From Cryptomeria japonica (taxonomy: Eukaryota; Streptophyta; Pinopsida; Cupressales; Cupressaceae), in NCBI RefSeq assembly GCF_030272615.1, contig NC_081409.1:653514468-653578467 (forward strand): a stretch of DNA of 64,000 nt. The letters run 5' to 3'. The notes beneath the pieces were generated by a model. That model saw nothing but the letters and a program-made list of their open reading frames with translations. It had not been told where the DNA came from and made no database searches. Position 1 is the first letter of the stretch. The number at the start of each line of letters is the position of its first letter. Shown here in pieces: positions 1 through 11,574 of this stretch. Both the position numbers and the translations under genes were made by a program.

Positions 1-881
1 TGTGCCAAGCACGAAAAACACTTGTTCTTTTTAATCTACCATTGCAATGTGATCTAACTATTTGGAGATGTTGCTCCAACAATCATGGTGTTCTTTTTAA
101 TTTTCAAAGGCAATTGTTTGAGTAAACTAGAATTTGAAAATCCTGGTCAACTTAATGAAAAACACGTTTGCCTGAAGTAAAATTGCTTTAAAAATGAGAC
201 AAGTTGATTGTGAATTTTATTTGCACCAAAAATGGAAGTGTGGATTGTGAGTTTTATCTTGATGCAAGAAATAAAATTTGCCTTGTTGATTTTAAGCACC
301 AAAACGAAGTTTGTTTCCTAACTTGCAAAAAAAAAAATAAAGTTGTTTTTGTGTAAGTTTGTGGTTCTTTTTACCTTGGAACAATGAAATTCTTTTTAAG
401 AGCCCCAAACAAATGTGTGATTCTTTTTTTAAAAGCCCAAATTTGAAATGTGAAGTTAATTTTAAACCAAAATAAAAAGTGAATTCATTTTTAAAACCAA
501 CTTCAAAAAACAAGTTAGTAAAAAATATAAATCTACTTTTTAATCTAATTTAAATCTTCACAAAAGAGAAAAATAGTTAGTAAAATCTGCCTTTTTGGTG
601 GGCTTCTACAAGCCTAATTTTTTTATTTTTTTTTGGTTACAAGGTGATTTGTACAACGTTTTGTTACAATAGTGCTAGTATGCATTTGAACAGAGGCACT
701 ATTTAACACAAACACACTAAAAGAAAGGGAAAGACAAAGAAGGGAAAAGCACTGAAACAGGGTGAATAGCGCCAAAATAATGTCAAACGCACCAAAACAG
801 TGTCAAAAGCGCAACCTGTGTGACATTTTCAACATTCAAACATGTTATTGGTTAAAAAAAAAAAAAAGTTGATCTTTTTGG
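1..881. other. AT-rich DNA, no gene recognised
   Basis: No credible coding region is seen. One short minus-strand open frame (292-513) is low-complexity Phe/Leu/Lys-rich translation of T- and A-rich DNA. There is a poly-A run at about 854-867. The segment abuts the probable end of an LTR at 882, so it may be internal DNA of the same decayed element, but I see no primer-binding site that proves it. Confidence 0.4.
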
Positions 882-1358
882 TGTTGGATTCACGTCGGGT
901 TCACCAAATGATGCTCTGCAAAAAGGATTAGAAAATCTGTTTGATGGCAACACACACAAGAGCACAAGAAACAAACATTAGTGTTAGCAACAAAAGATTA
1001 TCCTAAACAGGCATATCAAGAGAGACATTAAGCATGAAATAGAAAGCATATAAACATAGAATAAAATAGCTAATCAAGATGCTCATAGTTGCTTCTCCCT
1101 TGTTCCTCTCCTCTCCAAGTCCCAAATGAGTGTAGCTCTCAGCAGCTTTTTGCACTATGGATGCTTATGGAGGATTGAGATTTAATATTAAGCTTCAAAT
1201 ATGAAATGAAAAGCTAAATACTATGCTATTGATGCTAAAATGATTGATTTTACCAAAAAGACAAGATTTTAGTTATGCTATGCTAAATGCTCTCTAAAAA
1301 TGTCTATAGCCTAAATGCATACAAGTTTTCAGGATCTGGATTATGAAAGAATGGGCTC

Positions 1359-1366
1359 TATTTATA
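1359..1366 (-). promoter_or_regulatory. TATA-like box of the 882-2990 LTR
   Basis: Reads TATAAATA on the minus strand inside CCTATAAATAGAGCCC. Its position within the proposed LTR and its strand fit a Pol II core promoter. It is only a motif match. Confidence 0.35.
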
Positions 1367-2390
1367 GGAAAAATGGAGCAATGGATGGCTAGGATTGAAA
1401 GGTTTAATCAAGGGTCAAGCTTGAAAGTTGGGGATCCATGTGCACAATTTGCACCAATGAAATGGTGACAAGTGTCAACATAAGATTGGGTTGAGAGAAG
1501 AGGTTGGAGGCATTAAATGCCTGAGGAGACCTCATGGTTATCTAGAAGGTAAGGGTCAAGCCTAAATTAGGATTACCCACTGGATTAGGAGTTAATGCAA
1601 GGATAAACCTTTGTGCAAATGATTAAGAGATAATCATGGTCAAAGCATTAATGGCCTGATGAGACCTTTGGGTTGGGTAGAGGTTGAGTCAAAACAAATG
1701 TTTTAACCATGTAGGAGGGTTTGGGTTAACCATTAATGGTTTTTGAAGACTTTGTGGATTAAGTGGTTGAAGGTTGGAAGCTTTCAAAGGTTATCCAAGA
1801 CTTTGAGACATTTAGTGGTTGAAGGTTGGAAGCCTTTAATGGTTATCAAAGACTTTTAGGCTTTGAGAAGTGACTCCATTTTGCTTAGGAATGTGACAAT
1901 AATTAGGGGATGGATTAGGCTAATTAGGAAGGGGTTAGAAGAATCTAGAAGGGGATTAGATTTTGCAAGTGGATTTGGTGGGTGAGGGAAAATAGGATTT
2001 TATTTAAAATAAAAATTCATTTATTTCAATAAATGTGTGCAAGTTGTATTTGGATAAATATTCAAATAAATATTAATTTATTTAAATGAAAAAAAGGAAG
2101 ATAAAGCATTAAAATGCTTGAAGACTTTGAGGGGAACCATTAAAGGCTTGAAGACTTTAAGGAAAACCATTAAAGTCTTAAGAAGACTATAGAAGGAAGC
2201 CATCAAGTTTGAAGACTTTAAAGCCATCAAGTTTGAATACTTCAAGGGAAACCATTAAAGGCTTCAAGTGGGTGTGGATAAATAGGATTTTAAATAAATA
2301 ATTTATTTAAAATAGTTGTGCAACTTGCTTTTGTAGGAAAATACAAGTGGGTGGAGGATAAAGGTGATTTAAATAAATGATTTATTTATT

Positions 2391-2502
2391 TAAATGTGAG
2401 AGGTGGGATTTTGGGGGATTTAAATAAATATTAATTTATTTAAATGTGAGAGGTGGGATTTTGGGGGATTTAAATAAATATTAATTTATTTAAATGTGAG
2501 AG
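2391..2502. repeat. 50-bp tandem repeat, 2.2 copies
   Basis: Two identical 50-base units (2391-2440 and 2441-2490) and a 12-base partial third. Each unit carries GTGAGAGGTGGGATTTTGGG followed by an AT-rich TAAATAAATATTAA-type tail. The identity of the units points to recent local duplication. Confidence 0.9.
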
Positions 2503-2720
2503 AAGATTTAATTAAACAAATATGATTTATTTATTTAATTAATGGTATGAATTTGGTTAAGTGAATTAAATCAAATAAATTGAATAATTTATTTAATTAA
2601 TAGGAGAAGAGGGTTAAGATGAATTAATTAAATATTAATTTAATTAATTATTAATTGATGGTTAAATAATCAAATAAATACTAAGTATTCATTTAAATAA
2701 GTGGACAGATTTATGTGACT

Positions 2721-2723
<3 letters not shown>

Positions 2724-2780
<57 letters not shown>

Positions 2781-2803
2781 CACACACACACATATATATA
2801 TAT
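2724..2803. repeat. Compound microsatellite (AT)n-(CA)n-(TA)n
   Basis: About 50 bases of alternating A/T (2724-2773), then nine CA units (2775-2792), then a short TA tract to about 2803. Typical of intergenic DNA and likely length-polymorphic. Confidence 0.95.
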
Positions 2804-2990
2804 GCTAATTTACATATATATTTAAATATGATTATTGGGTTAAGATTCTTTTGGGGATATATATTAATGGAATTTATTAAATATATAACGTAAAATTTTA
2901 ACCTATGAAGTAATTGTTGGCTAAATATTTAATAGTTGAAATTTAAATATCTAAGGGGAATTAAATTTGATTTTAATATAAAATGAATTG

Positions 2991-3006
2991 ATTAGTTTAA
3001 TATTTT
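2991..3006. repeat. Target-site duplication of LINE-1a (3' side)
   Basis: ATTAGTTTAATATTTT, identical to 11166-11181. It lies directly against the T-rich tract that is the complement of the LINE poly-A tail. Confidence 0.9.
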
Positions 3007-3505
3007 TTATTTTTTTTCAATAAAAGTGGGCTAGCCACTAAAATTTTTTATTAATCATAATTTTTTTTTACAATGGGTTCAAATGGCATACCGATAGGAA
3101 ATAACCCGCAAGAAAACCTCCGGTTATAGCCTTGAAATAAAAAACTAAAACTACCCTTACATAATTTGTTACATATCCGGCAGAAAACCACGCAAACCCC
3201 TACATCTGGAAAACTATACGAAGGTCCCATAGGACATGCCTAGATACAAAAACCAGCTCGTTGTCAAATAAAGGGCTGGATAACAAAATTCCATCAGAAG
3301 ATTGTATAGTACCACTAGCGAGTCAAAAAAAATGCCACTGTAGGAGCTTCTGCCAATTACAAATTGAATATCTGGATACCAAAGAGAGACTCCTCAAAAT
3401 GTACAATACAGCCAAAACTCCAGCATATTGGCAGCCAAAATCTCCATATCTACATAAAAAAAACCAACCACAACTCCAAGATAAAAGTAGCTAGACATGT
3501 AAAAA

Positions 3506-4243
3506 TCAAGAACTAGTGCTCTCCACCGAAGGATCATGAGCTACATCTAGAGGAGGAACAACCCTCAGGGGAAATTGCAAATGAGTAGGAGCAATGTACA
3601 AAAAGCTCAAAGTAAGCAGCAAATGCAAAGCCTCAAAAATGACCCAGGCTTTATCCACATATTGATCAGGAACTAGATACAACAAAAATTCCATAGAAGC
3701 CCGTGCATCTTCCATGGTGTCACATATCAGCCCCATTCTTAAATCATACAATAATTGACCAAACCAACCATTACCCATGAGCTCATGGCAAGGAAGAAAA
3801 CCACCATAATAAAAAGATCCCACATCAAAATGATAATCAGCCAATGCAGAAGAAACCATATCCCAATTACATACTGATGGAAAAATGAACATGGAAACAA
3901 AGAGGTAGACCAAATCAACGCCAAGTAAAACATCATAGAAGATTGTAACAAACTGAGACAAAAGCTCAGCATAAGAAATATGAGGGCAAATTTCTAGCCA
4001 ATGACACCCTAGAAGCTTGCGGAATTTAAAAGCCACCACAGGAGAAAATAGATTAAAGACCTTATCGAGCTTGTCATAATTATCCACATTATCATCCTCT
4101 GAAACCCCAAATTCAAGCACCACTCTGTATATACCAGAGGCTAAGGAAGATGACATTTGTAGAAGCAAAAACTCCAGAAACCCACAAAACCATAAAACAC
4201 AAAATATAGCCTTTCCCAAACTAAATAAATGAGATAAACACAT
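3506..4243 (-). CDS. Unrecognised 245-codon ORF in the 3' region of LINE-1a
   Basis: An uninterrupted frame downstream of the RNase H domain, on the LINE strand. The first ~29 codons are hydrophobic and may be fortuitous; an internal Met (MSSSLASG, residue 30) is an equally good start and is followed by an acidic stretch (SEDDNVDNYDKLD). The middle is rich in Leu, Phe, Tyr and Val with several hydrophobic segments (about residues 90-115 and 195-215) that could be membrane-associated, but none is a clear transmembrane helix. I recognise no family. It is intact while neighbouring ORF2 has several breaks. It may be an extra LINE ORF, a 3'-transduced host fragment, or a chance frame. Confidence 0.35.
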   Translation of the reverse strand: MCLSHLFSLGKAIFCVLWFCGFLEFLLLQMSSSLASGIYRVVLEFGVSEDDNVDNYDKLDKVFNLFSPVVAFKFRKLLGCHWLEICPHISYAELLSQFVTIFYDVLLGVDLVYLFVSMFIFPSVCNWDMVSSALADYHFDVGSFYYGGFLPCHELMGNGWFGQLLYDLRMGLICDTMEDARASMEFLLYLVPDQYVDKAWVIFEALHLLLTLSFLYIAPTHLQFPLRVVPPLDVAHDPSVESTSS

Positions 4244-4747
4244 GAAAGTATCAACTTACCATAATGGCGAGAACAGATTTGTAAAAATATCCATTGCAAA
4301 CTACCATGATGTGAACATTTCACATGGGTTTTAACAACCATGAAACTGACAATCATTAATGAAAATCAAGGAGAGGACGCCACCACCAAGCAAATTATCA
4401 TAGAACAATACCAAATCTGTCACAGGTGGAAAAATCACACAAGATGAGCCTCGATGTAGTACCACTCCACAAAAAAAAAAAAAAATCCCAAGAACGTGTC
4501 GTATACTAATACTTTCACACATCTCAAATTCCTATGAAATTCTGAAAACAAAAGACATTCAAATCACACATGCCGCCACCCTTGAAATGTCATGATTACC
4601 CACGTCCTCACCCTATAAATGGCATTATATATGACGAATACTTAAAATAGAAGTATGATTTCTACATCAGATATTAGGCACATACAAAGTCATCCATAAC
4701 ATGAAAAATAAGATAAACCTGACAAATCAAGGAGGACAGGCAACCAA

Positions 4748-6102
4748 TTAGCCAAAAAGAAAAGAATTTTGAACTCCTTCCCAAACTGTCGAAGGAAGTT
4801 TAGATGAATCAACCAACTGGAAATGTTCCTTACTCTCAATAGCAAGATTTGCCAGGAAATCAACTACTGTATTAATTTCCCTATAGCAATGACAGATTAG
4901 GAAGGAATCAAAAGAATCTAACTTTTGTAAAATATGATCCAACAAATATTGCAACTTCCAACAATTTGATCTCTTCTTCATAACACTTTGAATAATAACC
5001 ATGGAATCACCTTCAATCACTATGTTATTGATCTTTAGATAAATTTCCATATGCAAACCCAAAGATAAAGCTTGAAACTCAACAAAATTGTTAGTGTTAT
5101 ATCCAAGATCATGGCATTTAGCAAGAATGAGATGTGCTATGATCAAAGATAGCCATCCCCGCCCCTGCCTTCCTAGGGTTTCCCCAGGAGGCACCATCAA
5201 AATTAAGTTTAAAGTGACCCCAAGGAGGAGGTTCCATTTAGCTAATGCCCGCTTCACAAGAGAATTATTAATCTTGGAGACTGAGCCATGAGAGGGTAAG
5301 GTTGAGAGGGCTCCCCAAACCTTGGTAATCCTATTATCCCAATGTGAGAAAGAAGATTGATTTCCCAAGTTCTTATAGATATAAGATAAAGCAACCTCCA
5401 AAATAGAGGCTTCTATTTTTGCAGAACATCTGATACTAAGGAACTAACCTTCTTAAAAATCCTATTATTCCTTTCAAGCCAAATATTCTAGATGATAATA
5501 GATGGAGAGATAACCCAAAGGCATGCATAAAAATAAGAGGCAAACATGAGAGGCCAAGAATGAAAGTGAGAGGCAAGGTCCTTGCTAATAACAAAAGAAA
5601 AGCCCAATTTACTTAGCAACCAATTCCAACAATCATAAGAAAAATCACAATGGAGAAACAAATGTGAGGAAGACTCAAGGTTCTTATTACAAAGAACACA
5701 AGGAAAAGCCATAGTAATGCCTATCCTATCCAACCTCATGCCTGTTACAACTCTATCCTAGACAAACAACCAAGCAAAAATGCTAGCTTTGGGTAAACAA
5801 GCTGAGTGCCAGAACAACTTATAAGGCCAATAAGAGCCAGAAGTTGTAGGTAAAAGGGAGAAATAGCCTCCCGTACCAGAGTATTTACCTGAAGCATTCC
5901 CAGACCAAATAAATTCATCTTTAGAGTCCGAGAGAGTAATAAACCTTTCACTCATAATCTTATCAAACTCTGCTTTCAAATGCAGATCCACATGAAGGAA
6001 ATCAATCAACTTCCATTTGGCTAATTTCAGAGGGCCATCTTGAATAATGTTAAAATAACCTGCCACAAACACACCCCAAAGAGAGGTGAGAGGACCAATC
6101 AA
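4748..6102 (-). pseudogene. LINE-1a ORF2 C-terminus: zf-RVT and RNase H, broken
   Basis: The C-terminal third of the LINE polyprotein. At 5488-5739 a zf-RVT-type zinc-binding segment is visible (PCVLCNKN, then SSHLFLHC), a domain that follows reverse transcriptase in plant L1 elements. At 4748-5401 lies a type I RNase H, which removes RNA from the RNA-DNA hybrid. Its first strand (KLNFDGASWGNPRKAG, with the first catalytic Asp) is in another frame from the rest, so there is one frameshift. Downstream I see FVEFQALSLGL (catalytic Glu), VIEGDS (second Asp) and CHCYREINTVVDFLAN, the usual H-REAN-x2-AD motif with REAN changed to REIN. Further stops separate the 5488-5739 and 5758-6102 pieces. Confidence 0.85.
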
Positions 6103-8070
6103 GGGAGACCAATCCCTAATACTAATAAAAGAGCAATGACCATTCCATGATTCATCCCAGAACCTAGCTTTCCTTCCATTATGAATAACCCATGAGAGGC
6201 GGGGAATAATAATCGATCTACATTTACATAAGAAATTCTAAATGACATAACCAGAAGGTAAATTTGAAAATTTGAAAATACTCTCTTTAGGACCATTGTT
6301 TAGATATTTGGAAAACATAATATGAGCTCAAAGAGATTTTGGCTTCTCATACAATCTCCAAACCAACTTGGCCCCTAAGGCTAAATTTTGATACTCCAAA
6401 TTCCAAACACTAGTACCACTTGAATCCCGAGGAAGGCAAATTTTATCCTAGGCAACCAAAGGCAACCTCTTTTTACCATCTTTATTGTTATCCCAAAGAA
6501 ATGATCGAAGGGTATCTTGAAAATTAACAATAATAGATTTGGGAGACTTTAAAAGCAACATTAAATAAATAGGAATAGAACTCATAACAGATTTAATAAG
6601 TGTCAATTTTCCAGCTAGAGTCAACCATTTATGATTCCAAGAAAAAATTATTTTTGAAATGGCTAGAGTTACCTTATCCTAAAAACCAAGCTTATCTTCC
6701 TTAACAAAGAAGGGAATCCCAAGATAGGAGTAGGGTAGGTTACCAATCTGAAAAATCTAGAAGGAATGCAACCTCTGCTACACCAACAGTGAAGTATTAA
6801 GAAAGAAGATTTTAGACTTGTCAATATTGACTTGCTAACTCGAAAATGAGGCATATTCCTGAATAACACCTGAAATAATCTTTGCCTCTGACAAAGAAGC
6901 ATGCCCAAACAACAGAGTATCATCAGCAAAGAGGCAATGAGAAATAGCTTGAGGAAAATGTTGAATCTTAATACCTCTCCAAAAACCCTTTGATCTAGCA
7001 GCCCTGATTGCCCAGCTAAAGGATTCAACAAGAAGAATAAACAAAAAAGGAGAAAGGGGATTTCCTTGTCTCAAACCTCTGGAAGAGGAGAAGAAACCAC
7101 AGGGAGAACCATTGAGGATTACTAAAAATCTTGTAGAAGATATACAAGAGTGAATCCATTTTACCCAAGCATACGAAAAACCCAAACTCAACAAAACTTT
7201 AAACAAAGCATGCAATTCTACTCTATCATAGGCCTTCATCATATCAAGCTTAAGTATCATAACTGAAGACTTCTGGGAGGAGATAGAATGCAACACCTCA
7301 TGCGCTACAATTGCTCCCTTCATAGTTTCCCTCCTTGGAACAAAACCCCCTTGCTCCAAGGAAATGAGATTAGGTAAAATCTTTGCTAACCTTAAAGAGA
7401 TAGCCTTGGTGAATATCTTATATAAGGTATTACACAAAGAAATAGGTCAGAAATCCACAAAAGACTTAACATCCTCCTTCTTAGGAATAATAGAAATAAA
7501 ATTAGTATTCAGTTCTTTCAAAATAGACCTATTCCGCCTAGCCTCTTCAAGAGCCAAAAGAACATCATTACCCACAAAATCTCAACATTTCTACAAAAAC
7601 AATGGTGTATAACCATTAGGACTAGGAGCCTTCTTAGGGTTCATGGCAAAAACTGCCTGTTTGACTTCTTGTAGAGAAAAAGGTGCCATTAACATCTTAT
7701 TATCTTCCATGGATACCAGAGAAGGGAGATGAGAGTCAAAATTGCTAAAATTTGTTACTTCTGAAGACAAAAGAGTTTTAAAGAACCTTACTGCCTCCTT
7801 AGCAATATCATCCTACTCAGTCAATAATTGTCCTTGCTGATCCTGAATACAATTGATTCTATTCCTACTCCTCTTCAACTTGGTGAAGGAATGAAAGAAT
7901 TTTGAATTCCTATCCCCCTCCAAAAGCCATAACTCCCTAGACTTATGTCTCCAATAAATTTCTTCTCTAGCCAAAATCTCATCAAGCTGAGATTTGAGAG
8001 ACTTTAATTCATCAAAAAACAAAGGAACCATGCCATGCTGAATCACATGGTTATTCAAACTTACTATCAT
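6103..8070 (-). pseudogene. LINE-1a ORF2 reverse transcriptase region, broken
   Basis: The reverse transcriptase copies the LINE RNA at a nicked target. The best piece (6835-7437) has ISLEQGGFVPRR, LKLDMMKAYDRVE (first catalytic Asp), GLRQGNPLSPFLF and CLFADDTLLF, so the catalytic Asp pair is intact. Just upstream, FRPISLCN appears as F-stop-PISLCN, an Arg codon changed to TGA. The N-terminal linker (7813-8070, EREEIYWRHKSRELWLLEGD-like) ends at a TAG where relatives have Gln (LLTE-stop-DDIAKEAV). Residues after the active site run on at 6669-7031 in another frame. At least three frame breaks make it non-functional. Confidence 0.88.
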
Positions 8071-8073
8071 ATC

Positions 8074-9045
8074 CTAAATTCTCTGTTTTTCTTCAAAAAA
8101 AAATTTAAAATGAACCAAATTCCAATCTCGAATTTTCAATTTTAAAAAACTGAGCTTTCTCACAACTTGAAACATCCTAGAACCCGAGACAAAAGGAGTA
8201 GAATCCCACCATTTTTTAAGCAATGAAAGAAAAGAGGGATCTCTAAACCACATTGGCTCAAACTTAAAATGAGATTTATGAAGAGTTCTATCTTCTAGAA
8301 TGGAGAAGGAGATTGCAAAGTGGTCTGAGCCCATATTGGGAAGAATAGAAGAAGAAAAATCAACATCCAAATCAAACCAATTCTCAGATAATAAGAACCT
8401 ATCTAACCTCTCAACTATTTGAGAGAATACCCTACTCATATTAGTCCATGTAAAAACTCCATTCTGAGACTTACAATAAAAAAGACCCACATCTGCTATG
8501 AAGGACCTAAAATCATCTATAATCCTATAATTCAGAAGAATACCACCACTCTTTTTCTCTAAATTAGTAATAGCATCAAAATCTCCCTCAAACACAACAA
8601 AGGAACCTTGCCTCAAAGGAGAAGAGATCCTTCCAAGCTCCTTCCATAATTTACTTTTATCTTGAATGCCTGAAGGAGCATAAACATTGAAAAGACAAAA
8701 TTTTACACTAGAGACCTTACTCTTGACAAAGGACAACATCCAATTAGTATCAAAAGCCACAAGATTTAGCTCAATATTATAACTATTCCATAAAAGAGCC
8801 AAACCTCCTAAGGCCCCTGAGGAAGAAACATAAACATGATTCCACCATTTCCAAGAAGAAAAAAGCCTATCTACAGACTCTAAAGACAACTTAGTTTCCT
8901 GAAGCAAAAATACATCACACTTAATTAAGTCAATCTGAGACTTAATTAAGCGATGCTTGTTAGGGGCATTTAAGCCCCTAACATTCCAAGAAATGATCCT
9001 CATTGTCCTCGAGGGGAGGTAGAAGCTCCCCTCTTCCCAAATCAT
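8074..9045 (-). CDS. LINE-1a ORF2 N-terminus: APE-type endonuclease domain
   Basis: This 323-codon open stretch is the AP-endonuclease-like domain that nicks the target to start reverse transcription. Visible motifs in order: ISWNVRGLNAPNK (metal-site Asn), LLQETKL (catalytic Glu), FNVYAPS, EGDFDAI (family usually GGDFN), RLDRFLLS and MGSDHFAI (catalytic Asp-His). The frame starts at an ATG at 9043-9045 that overlaps the ORF1 stop as ATGA. A second Met 14 codons later (MRIISWN) is where family proteins usually begin. The frame stops at 8074, before the reverse transcriptase, so it is only part of the original ORF2. Confidence 0.85.
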   Translation of the reverse strand: MIWEEGSFYLPSRTMRIISWNVRGLNAPNKHRLIKSQIDLIKCDVFLLQETKLSLESVDRLFSSWKWWNHVYVSSSGALGGLALLWNSYNIELNLVAFDTNWMLSFVKSKVSSVKFCLFNVYAPSGIQDKSKLWKELGRISSPLRQGSFVVFEGDFDAITNLEKKSGGILLNYRIIDDFRSFIADVGLFYCKSQNGVFTWTNMSRVFSQIVERLDRFLLSENWFDLDVDFSSSILPNMGSDHFAISFSILEDRTLHKSHFKFEPMWFRDPSFLSLLKKWWDSTPFVSGSRMFQVVRKLSFLKLKIRDWNLVHFKFFFEEKQRI

Positions 9046-11100
9046 GGAGAAATTTTACTATCTCTAAAAGAAGACTGCAAATTCCTCTTTACAACCACCG
9101 ACTGAGTAACTGGAGGGCTAAAGACTGAATTCTTAGCCCTTTTTGCCAATGGTGTAGAAAAAAGACCTAACTTTTTAGGTCTACCCATATAAGAAGAAAG
9201 CTTCCCTAACCTATCAATAGGAGATGGTAATAGGCTCTTTTGAATACCTGCATCAATCTCCATTTGGTTTTACTATTCTTTGGAGGTCTCCCCCTATGAG
9301 GAGAAACCACTGGGGATGTCAAAGTCATACTTGATTGGATAATTAGCAAATTGTTACCTGAGTTAGGGAGCACCATTTCTCCTACAAACTCCTCAAAATA
9401 TTTAGAAGCCAACACCTCAAAAGGATTCACAGAAGAAGATAAAGGAAGGGTCCTGATTAACTTTATCCAGATCACATTCAATTGAATTAACCACTCGATC
9501 AATTACATGCTCATCAAGGTGAAGATCATGAGAATTCAAAAGCTCATGAACCTAAAGCACTACATTAGCATCCAAGATAATAACCAAATCATCTGAAGGC
9601 AAATCATTGCCCCTCCTACCCTTTTCTTTTATTAAGTCCTGAATCTGATGAATCGGGACTTCCTCATTTGGAAGATTCATAAAAATGTTTGAGGAAGATG
9701 CCTTATACTCATTTGTAGACCTAAGACCTAAACCCAAATTATCATTATTCATATTAAGGTTATTATCTAGAAGCTCAACAGAGTTAACATCATTTCACTT
9801 AATAGGGGACACCACATCCTTGAGATTCAGAGACCTATGCGGATCAAACTTGTTGACATCAAGCATGGGGAGATAAGGAGACAAAATTTTAGTATTCAAT
9901 AAATGTTCACTAGTTTTAGGCCTAGCATCTTTGGTCATAGCAGAATGATTTACTACTATATCTGAATTAATAGACATGCCTATCTTAAAATCCATGAACA
10001 AAGGAGCATCCATAATTAAAGAACCCAAAGGGAGCTCATTAGGAAACTTATCAATCGGTTGTCGCCATATTCCATCATTGGATTTAAGATTGCAAGTCCT
10101 AGGGCAAACAAAATCAGGACTGATTAGAACACAAATTTTTACCAGAACCACCCCATCCACCATATCTGATTTAGAAGTTATAAAAGAGCCAAACTTATCA
10201 CCAATATTTTGTAACAACTTTGGATCCATGAATTTGAAAGGAAAATTAGGCAAACCAAACCAAACTGGACAGACCTTAGGTTTCAAACAATTAGGCACAT
10301 AAAACGATTTCCAAGCCGAAACAAAAATCACATTATTCCCAAACTAGTGATTTTCAGTTTTAAGAACTTGGTCTCTATCCGAAGGAGAAGTGAAAACAAT
10401 GATGAATGCGTTTGCAGATAATAGCTGAAAATAACACATACTCAACCAATGTTTTTTCAATTTATGAAACAATTTAGATAAACATGTCTGTTGTCCCCAA
10501 AAAACCCCATAGATGGCAATCGAATGCAAGCTACTTGCTTTCTTAGCAATGAAAGACCCAACAAGATCCAAAAAAGGAATAGGAGCCCAAACCTGAGGAG
10601 AGGAACCATTAGCCGGATTAGAATTAGTGGTATTTTCACAAACCTTATCCCCCTACAGATCAAAAGGAACCACCGAAAGAACCTTATCGGCCTTTTACGG
10701 TAGCATTTCTTTTGTATTTTTTGAGGATTTAACAATCTTAGCAAAAGAAGCTTGACCCCCCATCATCGCAGACCTCATCCCCGATCGACCTAGAAAATGG
10801 GTCTGAAAATGCCTGCAGTTAAAATCCTTCCCGTCATAACGGTGAAAATGCCCACGAAACCCTTGCTGAAAGTGGCTACGAAAACCATGAGTACCACTGT
10901 GGCTATTAGAGTCCCAAGCTCCCAACTGACAAAAACCAAAGCCCTCTGGTTTATTCCAAAAACCCCTAAAATACCTAGAAGATGGCCTAAAAAAATTTGC
11001 ATTATCTCTCCGACCAGCCGATACTGCCATGTCTACCTAGCTACCCTTCTTGAAGACCCATTTTGGGACATGTGACGGGTCCTCCCAGGCCACATCTGCC
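9042..11100 (-). pseudogene. LINE-1a ORF1, DUF4283-type RNA-binding protein, broken
   Basis: ORF1 proteins of plant L1 elements bind the LINE RNA. The N-terminal piece (10695-11030) has a Gly/His/Arg/Phe-rich stretch and is preceded by VPKWVFKKG in frame behind a stop; LINE-1b has the matching FPQWVFKNG. The core is split between 10344-10571 and 9795-10331; the latter carries PVWFGLPNFPFKF, LLQNIGDKFGSFI and a VKICVLI strand, the signature of DUF4283. C-terminal pieces (9552-9752, 9206-9502, 9042-9263) are acidic, then basic (GRPKK). The reading ends at a TGA sharing the ATGA with ORF2. At least five breaks. Confidence 0.8.
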
Positions 11101-11165
11101 CATGCACCAACACCTCCCTTGAGCGAAAATTTGTAGAGCGGTTATAATAGAGTCCTTTTTAATTT

Positions 11166-11181
11166 ATTAGTTTAATATTTT
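11166..11181. repeat. Target-site duplication of LINE-1a (5' side)
   Basis: ATTAGTTTAATATTTT, identical to 2991-3006; marks the 5' end of the minus-strand LINE. Confidence 0.9.
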
Positions 11182-11574
11182 ATTTGATTTGGTATTGGTT
11201 TAATTTAAAGGCGTTTTCACGTTTTCTCATTTAATTATTTTAAAATGAGTTAACATTACTTTATTTAGCCTTGAGTATATTAATACTTTTGAGATAGTTA
11301 ATGTCTCTTGATTATTATTGGAGAAATTTTAATTAGGGGAAATTAAATAATTTAGTTAGATTAATTAATTAAGTTGTGACGACCCTTTTTAGGGAAAAAT
11401 TAGTCTACTCTAAAATTTGTCACTATAATGATGGAGTTGATTAAACCAACTTTAGAAAACCATTCTATTTAATCTCGAGTTAACCTTTAGTTAAGACAAA
11501 ACTTATTTATCCCATTTTAAATGTAGATTATTTAATGTATTTATGTTCTTTTAAAAAAAATTGTTGTTTCATTT
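11182..11574. other. AT-rich DNA between LINE-1a and the gypsy fragment
   Basis: This continues the pre-insertion sequence of 1-2990. It contains TGTGACGACCC at about 11375, a motif seen at the ends of some plant gypsy LTRs, followed within 50 bases by a TTTGTCAC that could pair with it. No gene seen. Confidence 0.35.

Larger units (their letters stand above)
882..2990 (-). mobile_element. LTR-like segment of a decayed LTR retrotransposon
   Basis: On the minus strand the segment ends in CA at 882, preceded by an ACCCGACGTGAATCC-type motif of the kind seen at plant LTR ends. A TATA-like box lies on the same strand about 480 bases upstream of that end. The rest is non-coding and AT-rich, with degenerate short repeats (for example copies of GAAGACTTT at 1740-2270). 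The outer start is not defined: the sequence runs up to the LINE insertion point at 2991 and may continue beyond 11181. Whether it is an LTR is inference; no partner LTR is visible here. Confidence 0.4.
3007..11165 (-). mobile_element. LINE-1a, L1-clade non-LTR retrotransposon, near full length
   Basis: An 8.2-kb minus-strand element bounded by a perfect 16-bp TSD (2991-3006 and 11166-11181). The 3' end shows as a T-rich run at 3007-3018 (poly-A on the minus strand). In order it carries ORF1 (DUF4283-like), ORF2 (endonuclease, reverse transcriptase, zf-RVT, RNase H) and an unusually long 3' region with a separate 245-codon open frame. Many stops and frameshifts make it inactive, but the TSD is unblemished, so boundaries are firm. 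It sits in AT-rich LTR-like DNA. Confidence 0.93.

Noticed and set aside
292-513. 73-codon minus-strand frame
   Set aside because: Low-complexity translation of poly-A/T-rich DNA; no motif or neighbour supports it.
2724-2803. Possible replication origin or regulatory AT island
   Set aside because: A plain dinucleotide microsatellite explains it.
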